From Sorex araneus (Eukaryota; Chordata; Mammalia; Eulipotyphla; Soricidae): 64,000 bases of DNA. The notes under the pieces were generated by a model. The model was not told the origin of the DNA, did not search any database, and saw only the letters and a list, made by a program, of their open reading frames with translations. Shown one piece after another: positions 62,774 through 64,000 of the stretch. Both the position numbers and the translations under genes were made by a program. The DNA is taken from NCBI RefSeq assembly GCF_027595985.1, contig NC_073308.1, positions 13,732,511 to 13,796,510 on the forward strand. The letters are read 5' to 3'. Every line of letters begins with the position of its first letter. The stretch's first letter is position 1.

Positions 62774-64000
62774 CCCCACGATGTTTGGGTCAGACAGCTA
62801 GTCCAGGAGGAAAGGCCTCGCTGCCCCCATGATTCTAAAGGAGAGAAAAACAAAATGTTTTGGTTTAAGTCATCAAACACTTCTCTGGGGCATGCAGCTG
62901 AGGGGACGCCATGTCTGAAGCTGAAGGCTCACGGCTGCCCTCCAGGGAGGCTGTCCCAGGGACCCCTCTGAGGCCCGATGCACAGGCAGGCATCCATGCC
63001 AACACCACAGGGCTCAGAGCCCGACTCTGCAGTGAAAACAGCCTCTCAGGATCACCCCTCTGCCACCAGGCCCCTGGCACAGCCCTCCCTCCTCTCCGGG
63101 GGCACTGCCCCCTGCGCCTCGCCTTTCCTTGCCTCTGGCACGTGCTTTGGTGTCACAGGGTCAGCGCGTCGCCTTCACATCACAGAGGGGCCGTGAAAAC
63201 AAGACAGAAGTCAGCAGGGCCTCCGCTCACTTCCTCTGCCCACGCCACGTCCCCCTGCTCTGTCCCGTCCCTCGGCACAGCCGACCCTGGCAGCTGCGGA
63301 CTCAGCCGGCTGCCTCCCGCCTGCCCAGACCAAAAGCCGGAGGAGGAGCTGGAACAGAAAAGGAATAACAAGAAAACCACGGGAAGAGAAGGAACAGCTG
63401 GCAGAACATTGGAAAAATTCCCGGGCGGGAATCCCCAGCCCTTCAAAGGCTGTGCCAGGCTGAGGAAGTTCTCAAAGAACCAGCTGGAAATTCGCTCTGA
63501 GCAATACAGCCGGCTCAGGGAGCACCTGACCCCATCCCTGCCCTACCCCGAGGGATCTTGTGCCAGATGATCGGGTTGGAGTCGAGGCGAGACCCCAAGG
63601 AAGAGGTAGTGCAGAGCAGGACGAGGTGGGGGCAGGATTCCAGGGCACCGGGCCTGTCCCAGAGGCAGGACTCCATGAGGGGACGCTTGGCCAACATGAA
63701 CAGAGGGGCCACTGCAGGTGTGGGGAGGGGCATGGCCAGGTGGTCATGGCCAAAGAGCAAAGTTGGCTGCTGGTGCCTGCGCCACAGTGAGCCCGGCACC
63801 CGCTCAGGAAACGAAACGTGAATGAAAGCCAGAAGAGGCTGGAACAGGGGCACGACATGGAGGGCAGAGGGAGCACCAGGTGCTCTGGGTTAGGCTGGAG
63901 GGGAGGGGGGGGCTGGGGATCGGCTTCTAGGATTTGGACAGACGCTGACGTGTGCCAATAATCTGTGCCTCGGGTGGGCAGATTCTGCCCCACACTCTCT
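62774..64000. other. Unassigned window end
   Basis: 1.2 kb of moderately GC-rich, repeat-poor DNA. A 219-codon plus-strand frame (62911-63570) has no domain that I recognise. The human neighbour in this direction is SRSF3; I see none of its coding text. Confidence 0.4.

Noticed and set aside
62774..64000. SRSF3 at the far end of the window
   Set aside because: No RNA-recognition motif or SR-repeat coding sequence is visible; the gene probably lies beyond the window.

Overview
This window is mammalian nuclear DNA. The evidence is one spliced vertebrate gene, a very dense population of a single tRNA-derived SINE (roughly 90 recognisable copies or fragments), young L1 3' tails, old MIR/L2 pieces and many long microsatellites. 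The SINE consensus (head 'gctggagcgatagcac', B-box 'gggttcgattcc', body 'ccatatggtcccctgagc', end 'gggtgtgacccaaaaag') is the one I associate with shrews (SOR family, Sorex). I therefore infer a soricid shrew, most likely Sorex; that assignment is from memory of the repeat, not from a search.

The only gene I can support fully is CDKN1A (p21/Cip1/Waf1), on the minus strand. A TATA box and GC boxes lie at 18.26-18.30 kb, a short non-coding exon 1 near 18.17-18.24 kb, the main coding exon at 13769-14195, and the last coding piece at 12123-12172. A 3' UTR of about 1.2 kb runs to an AATAAA signal at 10955-10960. The predicted protein has 158 residues (human 164). The Cy1 cyclin motif, the W-N-F-D-F core of the CDK-inhibitory region and the PCNA-binding PIP box are intact. 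The tyrosine of the short 3-10 helix (human Y77) is cysteine, and the second cyclin motif (human R-R-L near the C-terminus) is R-R-R.

Upstream of the gene (higher coordinates) both classical p53 response elements can be placed by position and sequence. The proximal one (19557-19576) is almost identical to the human site. The distal one (20800-20819) keeps one perfect half-site, but the other half-site has lost its CATG core; an extra perfect half-site lies about 50 bp away.

Layout: 1-10.9 kb is downstream intergenic DNA made of SINEs, L1 fragments and a 26-bp minisatellite. 10.9-18.3 kb is CDKN1A, with a CpG-rich intron 1. 18.3-21 kb is the p53-responsive upstream region. 21-64 kb is upstream intergenic DNA with no gene I can identify. 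It contains an isolated GC/CpG-rich block (27.33-27.95 kb), a 535-bp CTT/CTC tract (41.5-42.0 kb) and an inverted, segment-permuted duplication (25.95-27.06 kb copied to 28.91-29.54 kb), one breakpoint of which coincides with a SINE insertion site. In human, SRSF3 lies upstream and RAB44 downstream of CDKN1A; I see no exon of either here.
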